Shown in pieces: positions 1 to 7,587 of a DNA stretch of 32,202 bases; positions within the stretch are counted from its first letter, which is position 1; every line of letters begins with the position of its first letter. The position numbers and the translations under genes were made by a program. The stretch spans positions 2,746,235-2,778,436 of the forward strand of contig NZ_UEXK01000004.1 in NCBI RefSeq assembly GCF_900491935.1, given 5' to 3'. Source of the DNA: Klenkia terrae. GTDB lineage: Bacteria; Actinomycetota; Actinomycetes; Mycobacteriales; Geodermatophilaceae. The notes beneath the pieces were generated by a model. It was given only the letters and a program-made list of their open reading frames with translations, did not search any database and was not told the DNA's origin.

Positions 1-374
1 GCATCGACGGTGACCCCACCGTCACCGTGTGGGGCACCGGTACCCCGCGCCGGGAGTTCCTGCACGTGAGCGACCTGGCGCGGGCGTGCGTGCACCTGCT
101 GGAGCACTACGACGACGGCGCGCCGGTCAACATCGGGGTGGGGGAGGACCTGCCCATCGCCGAGCTCGCCCAGCTCGTCGCCGACACCGTCGGCTACACC
201 GGGGAACTGGTCTTCGACACCACCAAGCCCGACGGCACCCCCCGCAAGCTGCTGGACGTCTCCACCATCCACGACCTCGGCTGGCGCGCGCAGATCGGCC
301 TGCACGAAGGCCTCACCGCCACCGTCGCCTGGTACCGGGAGCAGCTCGCCGCCGGCACCGTCCGCACCGGCTGA
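1..374 (+). CDS. fcl: GDP-L-fucose synthase, C-terminal part (5' end outside window)
   Basis: The reading frame is open from base 3 and gives the last 123 residues of an NAD-dependent epimerase/dehydratase-type protein. GDP-L-fucose synthase (about 310 residues when complete) converts GDP-4-keto-6-deoxymannose to GDP-L-fucose by epimerisation and NADPH reduction in the cytoplasm. Typical family text is visible: VWGTGTPRREFLHVSDLARA, a NIGVGEDLPI segment, and the C-terminal pattern DGTPRKLLDVSTI followed by an LGW motif. The Rossmann domain and the catalytic Tyr/Lys lie to the left of the window. Its pathway partner, GDP-mannose 4,6-dehydratase, is found at the opposite end of the window. The family call is firm. 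The exact sugar is inferred from the strong motif match and from the gmd gene. Confidence 0.88.
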   Translation, partial: IDGDPTVTVWGTGTPRREFLHVSDLARACVHLLEHYDDGAPVNIGVGEDLPIAELAQLVADTVGYTGELVFDTTKPDGTPRKLLDVSTIHDLGWRAQIGLHEGLTATVAWYREQLAAGTVRTG

Positions 375-497
375 CAGACCTGTGCCTCTGTTCGCCGTTG
401 CCCGAGGCGTAGGTGTTCGTGTAGGTCCTCGCCTACTGTCCTGCTGCATTGGAACAGCACGACGAGGTGCCGGACTGTTCGACGAAGCGGGGATGTA

Positions 498-1883
498 GTG
501 GAACTCAGGGAAGTTCTGAAGGCGCTGAAGGCGTCTTGGTGGCTTGTGGTCGCCGGTGCATTGGTCGGGGCGTTGGCCGCGCTCGGGCTGAGCCTCCTGC
601 AGACCCCGCTCTACAGCTCGCAGACCCAGCTGTTCGTCTCGGCCACCGACTCCGTGACGACTGCCGAGGCGTTCCAGGGCAGCCAGCTCTCCCAGCAGCG
701 GGTCACCTCGTACGCCCAATTGCTGACCGGGGAAGAGCTTGCTTCGCGCGTCGTCGACGATCTGCAACTCGACCTGACTCCATCCGCCCTTGCCGGTCAC
801 ATCACCGCGACCGCGGTGACCGACACGGTGCTGCTCAACGTCACCGTCACAGACCCCTCGGCGGTGCAGGCGCAGCGGATCGCGGAGTCAATCGGCACTG
901 AGTTCAGCGCCATGGTCGAGGAGCTCGAGACTCCCAGCGGAGCCGACGCCGTGTCGCCGGTCAAGGTGACCGTGACCGACCGCTCCGACCTCCCGACCGC
1001 GCCGAGCTCGCCGCAGACGCTCCGCAACGTCGCCCTGGGTCTGCTCGTCGGTTTGCTGCTCGGAGCTGCCGGCGCGATTGCCCGCGTGCGCCTAGACCGG
1101 ACGGTCAAGGACGCCGAGGACGCGGCCGAGCTGGCCGGCGGGCCGGTCATCGGCGTCATCCTCCGCGACGACGACTTGGCCAGCCAGCACACCATCGAGC
1201 GCAACAGCCTGAGTCGCACCGCCGAGGGCTACCGGCAGCTGCGCACCAATCTGCAGTTCCTCAACGTCGACGAGCCGCCCAAGGTCATCATGGTGTCGAG
1301 CGCCGTGCCGTCGGAGGGCAAGACGACCCTCGCGGTCAACCTGGCGCTCTCCCTGGCCGAGGCAGGCCGCACCGTCACGGTCATCGAGGCCGACCTACGC
1401 CGCCCCCGGGTCACCCGCTACCTGGGCATGGTCGGCGGCGTTGGGCTGACGAACATCCTTACCGGGTCGGCCGGCCTAGAGGACGTCATCCAGCCCTACG
1501 GCGACGGCGGTCTCTCGGTCATCGCGGCCGGGCCCACCCCGCCCAACCCGAGTGAGCTGCTCTCGTCGTCGCACATGTTCTCGCTCATCGACGACCTGCG
1601 GCAGAAGAACGACTTCGTGCTGCTCGACGCGCCGCCTCTGCTGCCGGTCGCCGACTCCAGCGGGCTGGCCGTGCTCGTCGACGGCGTCGTGTTGTCGCTG
1701 CGGTACGGCAGCACCACCAAGGAGCAGCTCGCCCAAACCCACGCCACGCTCGAGCGGGTCGGCGCCAAGACGCTGGGCGTCGTCCTCAACATCGTGCCGC
1801 CCAAGGCCGAGGTCACCTCCGCCTACGGGTACGGCTACAACTACGGCTACGACCCGGACCCGGCTGCACCCAAGACCAGCTGA
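498..1883 (+). CDS. Polysaccharide chain-length regulator fused to BY-type tyrosine kinase
   Basis: The 461-residue protein combines a Wzz-type co-polymerase with a bacterial tyrosine kinase (CpsC-CpsD or Wzc type), which acts at the membrane and sets polymer length through autophosphorylation. A first membrane helix lies at about residues 14-35, the extracytoplasmic Wzz domain follows, and a second helix lies at about 176-196. The cytoplasmic ATPase has a Walker A with SEGKTT near residue 274, a Walker A' IEADLRRPR near 296, and a Walker B FVLLDAPP near 373. The tail carries a tyrosine cluster, YGYGYNYGYDPD near 443-454, which is the expected autophosphorylation site. The GTG start at 498 follows a GGGGAT stretch. 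A decayed copy of this gene's 3' end lies at 2709-2893, just before a tyrosine phosphatase gene. Confidence 0.93.
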   Translation: MELREVLKALKASWWLVVAGALVGALAALGLSLLQTPLYSSQTQLFVSATDSVTTAEAFQGSQLSQQRVTSYAQLLTGEELASRVVDDLQLDLTPSALAGHITATAVTDTVLLNVTVTDPSAVQAQRIAESIGTEFSAMVEELETPSGADAVSPVKVTVTDRSDLPTAPSSPQTLRNVALGLLVGLLLGAAGAIARVRLDRTVKDAEDAAELAGGPVIGVILRDDDLASQHTIERNSLSRTAEGYRQLRTNLQFLNVDEPPKVIMVSSAVPSEGKTTLAVNLALSLAEAGRTVTVIEADLRRPRVTRYLGMVGGVGLTNILTGSAGLEDVIQPYGDGGLSVIAAGPTPPNPSELLSSSHMFSLIDDLRQKNDFVLLDAPPLLPVADSSGLAVLVDGVVLSLRYGSTTKEQLAQTHATLERVGAKTLGVVLNIVPPKAEVTSAYGYGYNYGYDPDPAAPKTS

Positions 1884-1914
1884 CCGCGCCGCATGTACCA
1901 GGCGTGCAGCTCTG

Positions 1915-2607
1915 TCAGCCGAGGCTGATGAAGAACGACCACCCGCTCGCTTCCATCTCGGAAGAGCTGTTCGTGATCTGCCCCCGGTCGCCGACCTCAA
2001 TCGAGTAGAACTGTGCGTCCCCGACGTCGGGGATGGTCAACGTCCATGTGCACGTGCCGCCGGAGTAGTCCCCCTCGCTCAAGCTGGTGGCGCCCAGGAC
2101 CACGCCTGACTCGTTGGTGAGGCGAACCGGCGTTCCGGGTCCGATGTCGGCATACCCCCCGTCGCCTTCGCAGTCCTGACGTAGATCCGAATCGGACAGA
2201 GTGAACAACACGGTGACGGCGTGACTCGAGGGCGGGGCGATCGCCTCGGTCGGCGGCGGGGCCGCAACCGAAGTGGCTGTGGGGTCGGGGGCGAAGGTCC
2301 CGGTAGCGGCAAGGATGATCAGCATCAGGATCACCACGCCGGCCCCCAGTCCGAGACCCAGGCCAACAGCTCTGCCTGTGCCCGACGTGACCCGCTGGCC
2401 CGCAGCGCGTGGAGGCACTGTTCCTGCCTGGAAGGGGCTCTGCGTCTGGCGCCAGGGATCCTGCTGCACAGGACGCTGATGCGGGAAATTCTGCGCGGGC
2501 GGCGCCGGTGACCACGACCCGTTCGGTCCAGATTCGGCCCACCCATGGGGTGCCCAGCCGGGGGACCCCGCTGGTGGTCCGCTGCCGGGTGGCGGCATGT
2601 GTGTCAT
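1915..2607 (-). CDS. Pro-rich single-pass membrane protein of unknown function
   Basis: I do not recognise a family for this 230-residue protein. About 75 N-terminal residues are rich in Pro, Gly, Gln and Trp and are likely cytoplasmic. A hydrophobic helix follows at about residues 80-105 (GLGLGAGVVILMLIILAATG), then a Pro/Thr/Ala linker and an extracytoplasmic domain of about 100 residues. That domain has two cysteines (in LRQDCEGDGG and GGTCTWTL) that could form a disulfide. This layout is common among actinobacterial exported proteins of unknown role. The gene lies on the opposite strand between the kinase and the remnant of a second kinase tail, so it probably arrived with a rearrangement. 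Its codon use looks less extreme in GC than that of its neighbours. The start could also be the methionine three codons further in. Confidence 0.7.
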   Translation of the reverse strand: MTHMPPPGSGPPAGSPGWAPHGWAESGPNGSWSPAPPAQNFPHQRPVQQDPWRQTQSPFQAGTVPPRAAGQRVTSGTGRAVGLGLGLGAGVVILMLIILAATGTFAPDPTATSVAAPPPTEAIAPPSSHAVTVLFTLSDSDLRQDCEGDGGYADIGPGTPVRLTNESGVVLGATSLSEGDYSGGTCTWTLTIPDVGDAQFYSIEVGDRGQITNSSSEMEASGWSFFISLG

Positions 2608-2626
2608 CTGAACCCCGTTGGTCGCG

Positions 2627-2656
2627 TGGAACGGGTGGCAGAACGCACCCGTTCCA
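2627..2656. repeat. Perfect 11-bp inverted repeat (hairpin)
   Basis: TGGAACGGGTG at 2627-2637 is followed by its exact reverse complement at 2646-2656, with an 8-base loop. It lies 20 bases upstream of the start of the leftward membrane-protein gene and about 50 bases before the kinase remnant. No T-run follows on either strand. It could be an operator, a 5' leader hairpin, or a mark of the rearrangement that placed the neighbouring gene here. Confidence 0.6.
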
Positions 2657-2708
2657 GATCATCGGCAGGCTCACCCGGCATCTGGAACAGGGGTGTCGGC
2701 GTGTCCCT

Positions 2709-2893
2709 GCGGACGGCAGTACCACCAAGGAGCAGCTCGCCCGGGCGCATGCCACGCTCGAGCGGGTCGGGGCCAAGACGTTGGGCGTCGTCCTCAACAT
2801 CGTGCCGCCCAAGGCCGAGGTCACCTCCGCCTACGGGTACGGCCGTACAACTACGGCTACGACCCAGACCCGGCAGCGCCGAAGACCAGCCGA
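2709..2893 (+). pseudogene. Remnant of a second BY-kinase gene (3' end only)
   Basis: This stretch matches the last 177 bases of the intact kinase gene (1707-1883) with about 13 substitutions counted by eye. It also carries a 2-base insertion inside the tyrosine-cluster codons, which breaks the frame, and the stop codon TGA has become CGA. Just upstream, a base is missing relative to the intact copy (CTGCGGAC against CTGCGGTAC). No promoter, start or remaining kinase domain precedes it. The remnant ends about 105 bases before the first phosphatase gene, so it probably marks where an older kinase gene once adjoined that phosphatase. The rest of the 2608-2998 gap holds only the hairpin at 2627-2656 and a possible promoter. 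Confidence 0.85.
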
Positions 2894-2998
2894 CCCAGCC
2901 GCGCCCTGGTTGTCGATACCGCGGGTCAGACCGGGGCAGCTCCGCATCGTTACGCGTTGCGACTGTGCGGTGGCGCATCGGTAGGGAAGACTGACCGG

Positions 2999-3667
2999 GT
3001 GGCACGGCACTGGTCTCCCAATCCGGTGTTCACCGTGCTGTTCGTCTGCACCGGCAACATCTGCCGCTCGGCGATGGCCGAGCGCATGGCCCGCGCCTTC
3101 CTCGACGAGGCCCTCGGCGACGACGCCCACCGCATACAGGTGGTCAGCGCTGGCACGCACGCCGTGCAGGGTGCCGGTGTCCACCCCGACAGCGCCACCG
3201 TGCTCGAGGGGTTCGGCGGCGACCCCATCGGCCACGTCGCCCGGCAGCTGCTCGACGACATGGCCATCGACGCCGACCTGACCCTCGCGCTGACTCGCAG
3301 CCACCGCCGGTCGGTGCTCAAGGCCGCCCCGCGCGCCCTCCAGCGCACCTTCACCCTGCGCGAGGCCGCCGACCTCGTCGCCCTGGTCGGCCGCGACGTC
3401 CAGCTCGACGGCGACGACCTCGCCGAGCGGTGCCGGTCCCTTGTCAAGAAGATGGCCGCCGCACGGTCCAAGCGCCCCTCCGACGCCGCGGACGACGTCG
3501 CCGACCCCATCGGTCGGCCGCTCGAGGTGCACCAGGAGGTCGCCGAGGTGATCGCGGCGTCGCTCATCCCGCTGCTGACCCGACTGGTCGCCCTGCATCC
3601 GGCGGCGGCCGAGGTCGCCGGGACCGACGGGGACGACGGGAAGCCGCACCTCTACCTCGTCAGCTGA
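2999..3667 (+). CDS. Low-molecular-weight protein tyrosine phosphatase (copy 1)
   Basis: This cytoplasmic phosphatase of the Wzb/Etp/PtpA class removes phosphate from tyrosine, typically from the BY-kinase of the same locus. The signature loop VCTGNICRS places the nucleophile at Cys17 and the phosphate-binding Arg at 23. The general-acid Asp is about residue 169 in DDVADPIGRP. At 222 residues it is longer than the usual 150 or so, with extra sequence between the conserved FTLREA segment and the DP motif and a short C-terminal extension. The open frame continues upstream to 2618, but that part is the kinase remnant read out of frame. I chose GTG at 2999 because the conserved N-terminus begins soon after and GGGAAG lies 9 bases upstream. 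An AAGACT hexamer placed for a leaderless start is also present. Confidence 0.92.
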   Translation: MARHWSPNPVFTVLFVCTGNICRSAMAERMARAFLDEALGDDAHRIQVVSAGTHAVQGAGVHPDSATVLEGFGGDPIGHVARQLLDDMAIDADLTLALTRSHRRSVLKAAPRALQRTFTLREAADLVALVGRDVQLDGDDLAERCRSLVKKMAAARSKRPSDAADDVADPIGRPLEVHQEVAEVIAASLIPLLTRLVALHPAAAEVAGTDGDDGKPHLYLVS

Positions 3668-3755
3668 GCCACGCCACCCGCCAGGGTGAGGGCGCTGGTC
3701 CACGAGTCAGCACCGAGGCCGCAGACGCCGATGAGGGGACATCCGTGCTCCCGAC

Positions 3756-4109
3756 ATGACGAGGTCGACCGTGCTCACCCGCACCCTGCGCACCGCTGTG
3801 CTGCTCGCCGGCGTCCCCCTCCTGCTGACCAGCTGCGGCGGCGGTTCGGTCGAGGAGTTCTGCGCCGTCTACCAGCAGCTCGACGACGCCGACGGCGTCG
3901 AGGACGGCCTGCCGCTGCTGGACACGCTGATCGACGTCGCCCCCTCGGATCGGGTGGAGGAGGCCGCGGAGACACTCCGCGGTGCACTGATCACCTCGTT
4001 GCAGGGCGGCGGCGATGACGCCTCCGAGCTCCCGCAGGGGGCGCAGGACAGCGCCAGGGACGCTTTCGGCTTCATCGAGGCCTACGCCGACCAGAACTGC
4101 GTGCGCTGA
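3756..4109 (+). CDS. Small putative lipoprotein of unknown function
   Basis: The 117-residue product starts with a basic segment and a hydrophobic stretch ending in the lipobox LLTSC at about residue 27, so it should be lipidated and anchored outside the membrane. The mature part is acidic. It contains two further cysteines, one near its beginning (EEFCAVYQQL) and one close to the end (DQNCVR), which could pair. No enzyme motif is seen. The gene follows the first phosphatase after 88 bases and converges on an LCP gene with a gap of only 4 bases. The ATG at 3756 gives a complete signal peptide. A GTG five codons later would also work. Confidence 0.68.
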   Translation: MTRSTVLTRTLRTAVLLAGVPLLLTSCGGGSVEEFCAVYQQLDDADGVEDGLPLLDTLIDVAPSDRVEEAAETLRGALITSLQGGGDDASELPQGAQDSARDAFGFIEAYADQNCVR

Positions 4110-4113
4110 ACCG

Positions 4114-5220
4114 TCACCGCGGGGTGGCGGGAAGGGCCTCGTCGCTGAACTCGTCAGCGTTCTGGCCCAGTGAGTCGGTCTGCAGGTAGCCCCACATCCG
4201 GTCGCCGGTCGCCTGGTCCAGGTAGACCACGCTGGCCGCGCCCTCCGTGCCGGTGCCCAGCACCGGCGCGGTGAAGAAGTCCATCCCGCCGGGGGTGAGG
4301 CTGCGCGCCGACAGCGCCAGCTCCAGCAGGCCGGCGTTGCTCAGCGAGTCGTCGACCGCGATCGAGCTGGTCACCGCCTGCAGCACCGAGTCGATCTGGC
4401 CCACGCTGTCGAACGTGCCGGCGGCGAACAGCTTGCCGAACATCGAGCGCAGGTAGTTCTGCTGCCGCTTCACGCGGTCGAAGTCGCCGCCCGGCAGGTC
4501 GTAGCGCTGCCCGACGTACCAGCGGGCCATGTCGCCGTCGAGGTGGTTGAGGCCCTGGGTGAAGGTGTACGGGCCGTTCGTCGTGGTCTCCGCTACCTCG
4601 ACGTCCACCCCGCCCAGCTGGTCGGTCATCGAGATCAGCCCGTTGAAGCTGATCGCCGCGAAGTGGTCGATGCGCACCCCGGTCAGGTTCTCGATGGTCT
4701 GGATCAGCAAGCTCGGCCCGCCGAACGCGTAGGCGGCGTTGATCTTGTTCATGCCGTAGCCGGGGATGTCCACCCACGAGTCGCGGGGGATCGAGACCAC
4801 CTGCACGTGCTGCCGGTCGCCCGACAACCGAGCCAGCATGATCGCGTCGGACCGGGCGTCGGGGATCTCGCCGTCCACGATCTCGGCCCGGGTGTCCGAC
4901 CCCACCAGCAGGAACGTCACCGGGTCGGCCACGGTGGCGGCTGGCTGCGCGGGGGTGGCCGGCGCCGGGCGCTCGGCCTCGTCGAGGTCGTCGAACACCC
5001 CGGCCACCCGGTCCACGTTGCCGGCGTAGCGGTCGGTCAGGAACCAGGCGCCGCCGGCCACGGCGAGCGCCAGCACCACGGTCAGCACACCCAGGCCGAC
5101 GAGCAGCCGCCGGACGGGAGACACCGACCGCCGGCGGGGACGGGCGGCGGGCGTGGCGACGTCGTCCTCGTCGCCGAACAGCTCGTCGGCATCGGGACCG
5201 TGCTCGCGAGACCTGGCCAT
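4114..5220 (-). CDS. LCP (LytR-CpsA-Psr) family glycopolymer ligase, copy 1
   Basis: LCP enzymes transfer lipid-linked glycopolymers onto peptidoglycan or arabinogalactan outside the membrane. This 368-residue protein has an acidic, Arg-rich cytoplasmic N-terminus, one membrane helix at about residues 39-63, and an LCP domain from about residue 103. Typical motifs are LLVGSDTRA, ARSDAIMLARL, VSIPRDSWVDIPGYGMNKIN, and a DFDRVKRQQNYLRSM segment containing the conserved arginines. A GGGGAGG sequence upstream of the ATG serves as ribosome-binding site, and a TAGCCT hexamer about 30 bases upstream may be the -10 box. A second, very similar gene lies at 16609-17685 in the same orientation. The polymer attached is probably the one made by this locus, which is inference from context. 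Confidence 0.93.
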   Translation of the reverse strand: MARSREHGPDADELFGDEDDVATPAARPRRRSVSPVRRLLVGLGVLTVVLALAVAGGAWFLTDRYAGNVDRVAGVFDDLDEAERPAPATPAQPAATVADPVTFLLVGSDTRAEIVDGEIPDARSDAIMLARLSGDRQHVQVVSIPRDSWVDIPGYGMNKINAAYAFGGPSLLIQTIENLTGVRIDHFAAISFNGLISMTDQLGGVDVEVAETTTNGPYTFTQGLNHLDGDMARWYVGQRYDLPGGDFDRVKRQQNYLRSMFGKLFAAGTFDSVGQIDSVLQAVTSSIAVDDSLSNAGLLELALSARSLTPGGMDFFTAPVLGTGTEGAASVVYLDQATGDRMWGYLQTDSLGQNADEFSDEALPATPR

Positions 5221-5250
5221 GCGTCGTCCACCTCCCCGTCGGAAGGCCTC

Positions 5251-5256
5251 AGGCTA
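5251..5256 (-). promoter_or_regulatory. Possible -10 box (TAGCCT) for LCP copy 1
   Basis: On the minus strand TAGCCT fits the actinobacterial -10 pattern TANNNT and lies about 30 bases before the ATG, leaving room for the GGGGAGG ribosome-binding site. No convincing -35 box was found. Confidence 0.3.
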
Positions 5257-5306
5257 GGGGGTTGACCTGCACGGTCGCCCGCCCGTGACCCCGACGGGGA
5301 CGCTGG

Positions 5307-5876
5307 TCAGGGTTCGCAGGGCTGGAAGAAGAACGCCTCGTCGTCGAGCACGGCGGCGTGCACGGTGGCCGAGTAGGAACCGGTGGAGCCGGTCGCGGTA
5401 TCCGCCTCGTCCACGGTGATCGGCACGGAGTAGACGTCGCCGTCGGGCGCGAGGCCCGCGTACCGGCCGTCGGGCACCTGCCAGCCGGGGTCGACGTCCA
5501 GCTCGACGAGGTCCGGTGTGTAGAGCGCCCGGTAGGTGTCGGTGAGGCCCAGGCCCTGCAGGAAGGTCAGGCACTCCGGGCCGCCGAAGCTGAACTCGGG
5601 GTGGTTGTGGGTGGCCAGGAAGTCGGCGTACGCGGCCAGCCCGCCCTCCGTGGACGAGCTGAGGCCGGCGTACAGCTCGTCGACCAGGTTGCGGGCCCGG
5701 TTCAGGTCGTCGTCGGAGGGGTCGTCGGTACCGCTGGGCCCCGCAGGTGCCGATGACGAGGTCGACGACGGGGACGCCGCGGTCGTCGGGGCGGGCGAGG
5801 CGCTGCCCGCCACGGTCGTGCTGCAGGCAGCCACCAGCAGTGCGGTGGGCAGGCAGACCAGGGCAGCTCGGCGCAT
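5307..5876 (-). CDS. Putative lipoprotein of unknown function
   Basis: The 189-residue product begins with a signal peptide that ends in the lipobox LLVAAC at about residue 18. A low-complexity Ser/Thr/Pro/Ala stretch to about residue 50 follows, then a globular part without known motifs. That part contains two cysteines, one in GGPECLTFLQ and one three residues from the end (FFQPCEP). The arrangement is typical of actinobacterial cell-wall lipoproteins. The frame stays open far upstream on this strand, but the lipobox N-terminus and the intergenic region beyond 5876 fix the start. It is divergent from the second phosphatase and lies downstream of no obvious operon partner. Confidence 0.72.
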   Translation of the reverse strand: MRRAALVCLPTALLVAACSTTVAGSASPAPTTAASPSSTSSSAPAGPSGTDDPSDDDLNRARNLVDELYAGLSSSTEGGLAAYADFLATHNHPEFSFGGPECLTFLQGLGLTDTYRALYTPDLVELDVDPGWQVPDGRYAGLAPDGDVYSVPITVDEADTATGSTGSYSATVHAAVLDDEAFFFQPCEP

Positions 5877-6037
5877 GTTGGCACCATCGCACAGCCGGGG
5901 CCCGGGCACCTGTGGCGATGTGACCGACACGGGTGGGGTCGGTGGGACTCCCGGGACAGGGCGGCACTCGACCCCGAAAGTCCGCACGTCACAACACAAC
6001 AAATGCGTGTCGTCACACCACGTGACTGATCGGTCCC

Positions 6038-6043
6038 TACCGT
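6038..6043 (+). promoter_or_regulatory. Possible -10 box (TACCGT) for a leaderless phosphatase mRNA
   Basis: TACCGT fits TANNNT and ends 8 bases before the GTG start at 6051. A transcript from it would start at or next to the start codon. No ribosome-binding site is visible upstream of this gene, which agrees with leaderless translation. Confidence 0.35.
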
Positions 6044-6050
6044 TCCGTCC

Positions 6051-6710
6051 GTGCGCATGACCTTCGTCTGTACCGGGAACATCTGCCGCTCCGCCGTCGC
6101 CGAGCGGATGACCCGCCGTGGCCTGCAGGACTGGCTGCCGGGTGACGCCGACCAGATCGAGGTCGCCAGCGCCGGCACGGCCGCCGTCGTCGGCTCGGCC
6201 ATGCACCCCGCGTCCCGACGGGCGTTGGAGAACCGGGGGGTGCCCAGCAAGGGCCACGTCGCCCAGCAGCTCACCGAGGAGATGCTCGTCGACTCCGACG
6301 TCGTCATCACGATGACCGAGGAGCAGCGCGCCACCGTGCTCTCGATGTACCCGCGCGGCCTGCGCAAGGTTTTCACCCTCCGCGAGGCGGTCGGCCTGCT
6401 CGCCACCCTGCCGCCGGTCGTCGCCCCGCTGGCCCGCGACGGGGAGGCGCACGCCCGCGCCCTCGTCGCGCTGCTGGCCGACGCACGTCGCAACCGGGTC
6501 ACCGAACCCGGCCAGGACGACGTCCCCGACCCGATCGGCCAGCCCGCTCAGGCGCACGTCGAGGTCGCCCAGGTGATCGAGAAGCGCCTCGGCCGGCTGC
6601 TGCGCGCCTTCGTGCAGCCCGAGTTCGCCGCCGAGCTGTGGGCACCGGTCACGGCGCCCGCACGGGTTCAGTCGTCGAGCTCGTCGTCGTCGGTGAAGAA
6701 CGCGGCCTGA
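6051..6710 (+). CDS. Low-molecular-weight protein tyrosine phosphatase (copy 2)
   Basis: This second phosphatase has 219 residues and begins almost directly with the catalytic loop FVCTGNICRS, with the nucleophile at Cys7 and Arg at 13. The general-acid Asp is near residue 160 in DDVPDPIGQP. It shares the FTLREA segment and the long insert before the DP motif with the other two copies, so the three form one subfamily. The C-terminal 40 residues are extra and end in a serine run. The last 43 bases overlap the 3' end of a convergent zinc-ribbon gene. The start may be GTG 6051 or ATG 6057. Its likely substrate is the BY-kinase tail or another tyrosine-phosphorylated enzyme of the locus, which is inference. 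Confidence 0.92.
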   Translation: MRMTFVCTGNICRSAVAERMTRRGLQDWLPGDADQIEVASAGTAAVVGSAMHPASRRALENRGVPSKGHVAQQLTEEMLVDSDVVITMTEEQRATVLSMYPRGLRKVFTLREAVGLLATLPPVVAPLARDGEAHARALVALLADARRNRVTEPGQDDVPDPIGQPAQAHVEVAQVIEKRLGRLLRAFVQPEFAAELWAPVTAPARVQSSSSSSSVKNAA

Positions 6711-7054
6711 GTCGGCTTGGTCGACCGGATCGGCGTCGCGGGGCGGATCCGCGCGTCGTCCTCGGCGGGGTCCGGCTCGGTGCCCGCGAACAGCGGGGTC
6801 GGTGCCGCAGCCAGCACGGTCGACCGCGCGGCCGGCTGACGCGCATCCGGGTTGATCGGGAAGCGCATCCGGCAGGCCTGGCACACCTCGCGGTAGGTGA
6901 CGTTCGCGTCGAAGCGCGGCTTGGGCACGTCGCGCAGCCGCTTCGCGTACCGCGACGAGGTCAGCACCAGTGGTCCACCACCGCAGTGCGGGCACGGGAT
7001 CTCCGAGTAGCCGAGGATGGTCCGCCTTCGCTTCCTGTCTGCCACGGGCTCCAT
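6668..7054 (-). CDS. Small zinc-ribbon protein of unknown function
   Basis: The 128-residue protein has two CxxC pairs, CPHC near residue 21 and CQAC near residue 58, which should form a zinc ribbon. A basic N-terminus (ADRKRRRT) precedes it. The C-terminal half is low complexity, rich in Pro, Ala and Thr, and ends in an acidic DDDELDD tail. No catalytic motif is seen. The gene converges on the second phosphatase with a 43-bp overlap and is divergent from another zinc-ribbon gene at 7158. A transcription- or nucleic-acid-related role is possible, but nothing in the sequence proves it. Confidence 0.65.
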   Translation of the reverse strand: MEPVADRKRRRTILGYSEIPCPHCGGGPLVLTSSRYAKRLRDVPKPRFDANVTYREVCQACRMRFPINPDARQPAARSTVLAAAPTPLFAGTEPDPAEDDARIRPATPIRSTKPTQAAFFTDDDELDD

Positions 7055-7157
7055 GGTGGCCTGTCACGCTGGGAGACGTCACCCTCACGGGTAGCTCCGG
7101 CGCGTCGATCCGTCGCCCGCCTTGGCGGACAGCGCGCTGACCAGCGACGATGGCCGG

Positions 7158-7583
7158 ATGGACGACGGGGTGAAGGACCGGGTGCGCGTGCAGCTCTCGC
7201 GCGACGCGGTCAGCTGCCCGCGCTGCGAGCGCACCGAGCTCCGGCTGATGCGCTCGCGGGACGCACGCACCGGCCTGGCCAAGGTCAACCCGTTCTGGGA
7301 CGCGCACGAGAAGGTCTACGAGCGCTGCAAGGTCTGCGGCTTCCGGCGGGCGGTCTCCGGTGGCGCCGTGGCCCGAGCCGCGGCCGACCCGGCGCGCGAG
7401 GGGCGACCTGTGCTCACCGGGCTCGGCTGGGTCGCGGTGGCGCTGATGGTCGTGCTGATCGCCGTGCTGACCGTGGTGCTGGCCGGTCTGCTCCTGGTTG
7501 TCTCGGTCTGGCTGGCCGTCGCCGTCCCGCTGGTCGTGCTGCTGCTCGTCGTCGGCGTGGTCGCCTGGTCCCGGCGGGGCTGA
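7158..7583 (+). CDS. Zinc-ribbon membrane protein of unknown function
   Basis: About 141 residues. The N-terminal half holds CPRC near residue 20 and CKVC near residue 58, a likely zinc ribbon. The C-terminal half consists of two closely spaced hydrophobic helices made almost only of Val, Leu and Ala, ending in SRRG. I chose ATG 7158. The frame is open to a TTG at 7122, but GACGAT at 7146-7151 is positioned as a -10 box for a transcript starting at 7158. The stop is 4 bases before the GTG of the third phosphatase, so the two genes are almost certainly co-transcribed. The zinc ribbon may let the protein serve as a membrane-bound partner or sensor, which is speculative. Confidence 0.68.
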   Translation: MDDGVKDRVRVQLSRDAVSCPRCERTELRLMRSRDARTGLAKVNPFWDAHEKVYERCKVCGFRRAVSGGAVARAAADPAREGRPVLTGLGWVAVALMVVLIAVLTVVLAGLLLVVSVWLAVAVPLVVLLLVVGVVAWSRRG

Positions 7584-7587
7584 CCCC

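Noticed and set aside
5289-5299. CCCC-GAC-GGGG as terminator after the lipoprotein gene
   Set aside because: The stem is only four pairs, which is not significant at this GC content.
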